Source: Proteles cristata cristata (Eukaryota > Chordata > Mammalia > Carnivora > Hyaenidae). From it: 64,000 nt of DNA. The position numbers and the translations under genes were made by a program. Where the stretch lies: assembly GCA_017311185.1 (NCBI GenBank), contig JAESUZ010003164.1, positions 1,302,001-1,366,000 on the forward strand. Direction: 5' to 3'. Below the pieces are notes generated by a model, which was not told the DNA's origin, searched no databases, and saw only the letters and a program-made list of their open reading frames with translations. How positions within the stretch are numbered: the stretch's first letter is position 1; every line of letters starts with the position of its first letter. Shown piece after piece: positions 63,577-64,000 of this stretch.

Positions 63577-63803
63577 GGGGTGCCTGGGTGGCTCGTTCGG
63601 TTAACTGTCCAGTTCTTGATCTTGGCTCAGGTCATGATCTCACAGTTTGTGGGATCCAGCCCCACAGGGGGCTCTGTGCTGAGAGCAGAGCTGGAACCTT
63701 CTTGGGTTTCTCTCTCTCTTTTCCTCTCTCTCTGCCCCTCCCCAGTTCTCTCTCTCTCTCTCTCTCTCTCAAAATAAATAAGTAAACTTTAAAAAGAAAA
63801 TAA
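63577..63803 (+). mobile_element. CAN-SINE, sense
   Basis: Head ggggtgcctgggtggctcgt, long CT-rich part, tail aaaataaataagtaaacttt. Flanks aagaaacataaataattt (63559-63576) and aagaaacaaataattt (63804-63819) form a target duplication with a 2-base gap. Confidence 0.94.
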
Positions 63804-64000
63804 AAGAAACAAATAATTTAACAGACTGTGTTAAGTGCAATAATGGAGAGATATATAGCATTTCATGGGGCGTTAAAAAAAGGATACCACTTCTACCTGG
63901 GATATCAGGGATATCAGGAAGGTGACCCCTAACTTAACCAAAGGAGAAGGGCAAGAACATGCCATAAAATACTACAACCTTCACCCTACCCCCAACATAC

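Overview
The window is a piece of a carnivore nuclear genome, most probably a cat (Felidae). The main evidence is 43 tRNA-derived CAN-SINE copies of the feliform type, with a head reading ggggcgcctgggtggctcag, a CT-rich stretch, and an AAATAAA-type tail. The sequence also holds L1 3' ends of carnivore type and old mammalian repeats (L2, MIR, MER5A-like, L1M-like). I cannot name the species from the sequence alone.

The only gene I can support is APP (amyloid beta precursor protein), on the plus strand. Six internal coding exons are present, counted as exons 6 to 11 in the human 18-exon scheme: 8192-8394 (203 bp, acidic and Thr-rich), 26796-26963 (168 bp, Kunitz protease inhibitor, KPI), 29191-29247 (57 bp, OX-2), 43282-43415 (134 bp), 49797-49871 (75 bp) and 50532-50690 (159 bp). 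All have AG/GT borders, compatible phases, no internal stop and the same lengths as the human exons as I recall them. Exons 7 and 8 are both phase 1-1 cassettes, so the frame allows the four classical forms: APP770 (both), APP751 (exon 7 only), APP714 (exon 8 only) and APP695 (neither). The first exons, the promoter, the amyloid-beta exons and the 3' UTR are outside the window.

Layout: 1-8191 is the 3' part of intron 5. 8395-26795 is intron 6 (18.4 kb). 26964-29190 is intron 7 (2.2 kb, without SINEs). 29248-43281 is intron 8 (14.0 kb). 43416-49796 is intron 9 (6.4 kb). 49872-50531 is intron 10 (0.66 kb). 50691-64000 is the 5' part of intron 11; exon 12 was looked for and not seen. The introns are mostly repeats and unique sequence.

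I found no undescribed gene system. The parts most worth a second look are splicing signals around the alternative exons: three UGCAUG motifs within 400 bases downstream of exon 8 and one downstream of exon 7, a competing acceptor 25 bases upstream of exon 8, oppositely oriented SINEs flanking exons 7-8, and a UG-rich acceptor for exon 11. The mobile elements also hold some history: nested SINE pairs sharing outer target-site duplications, a young SINE subfamily, a possible 3' transduction, and two L1 3' ends inside one duplication. Repeat family names and comparison with human APP are from memory; no database search was run.
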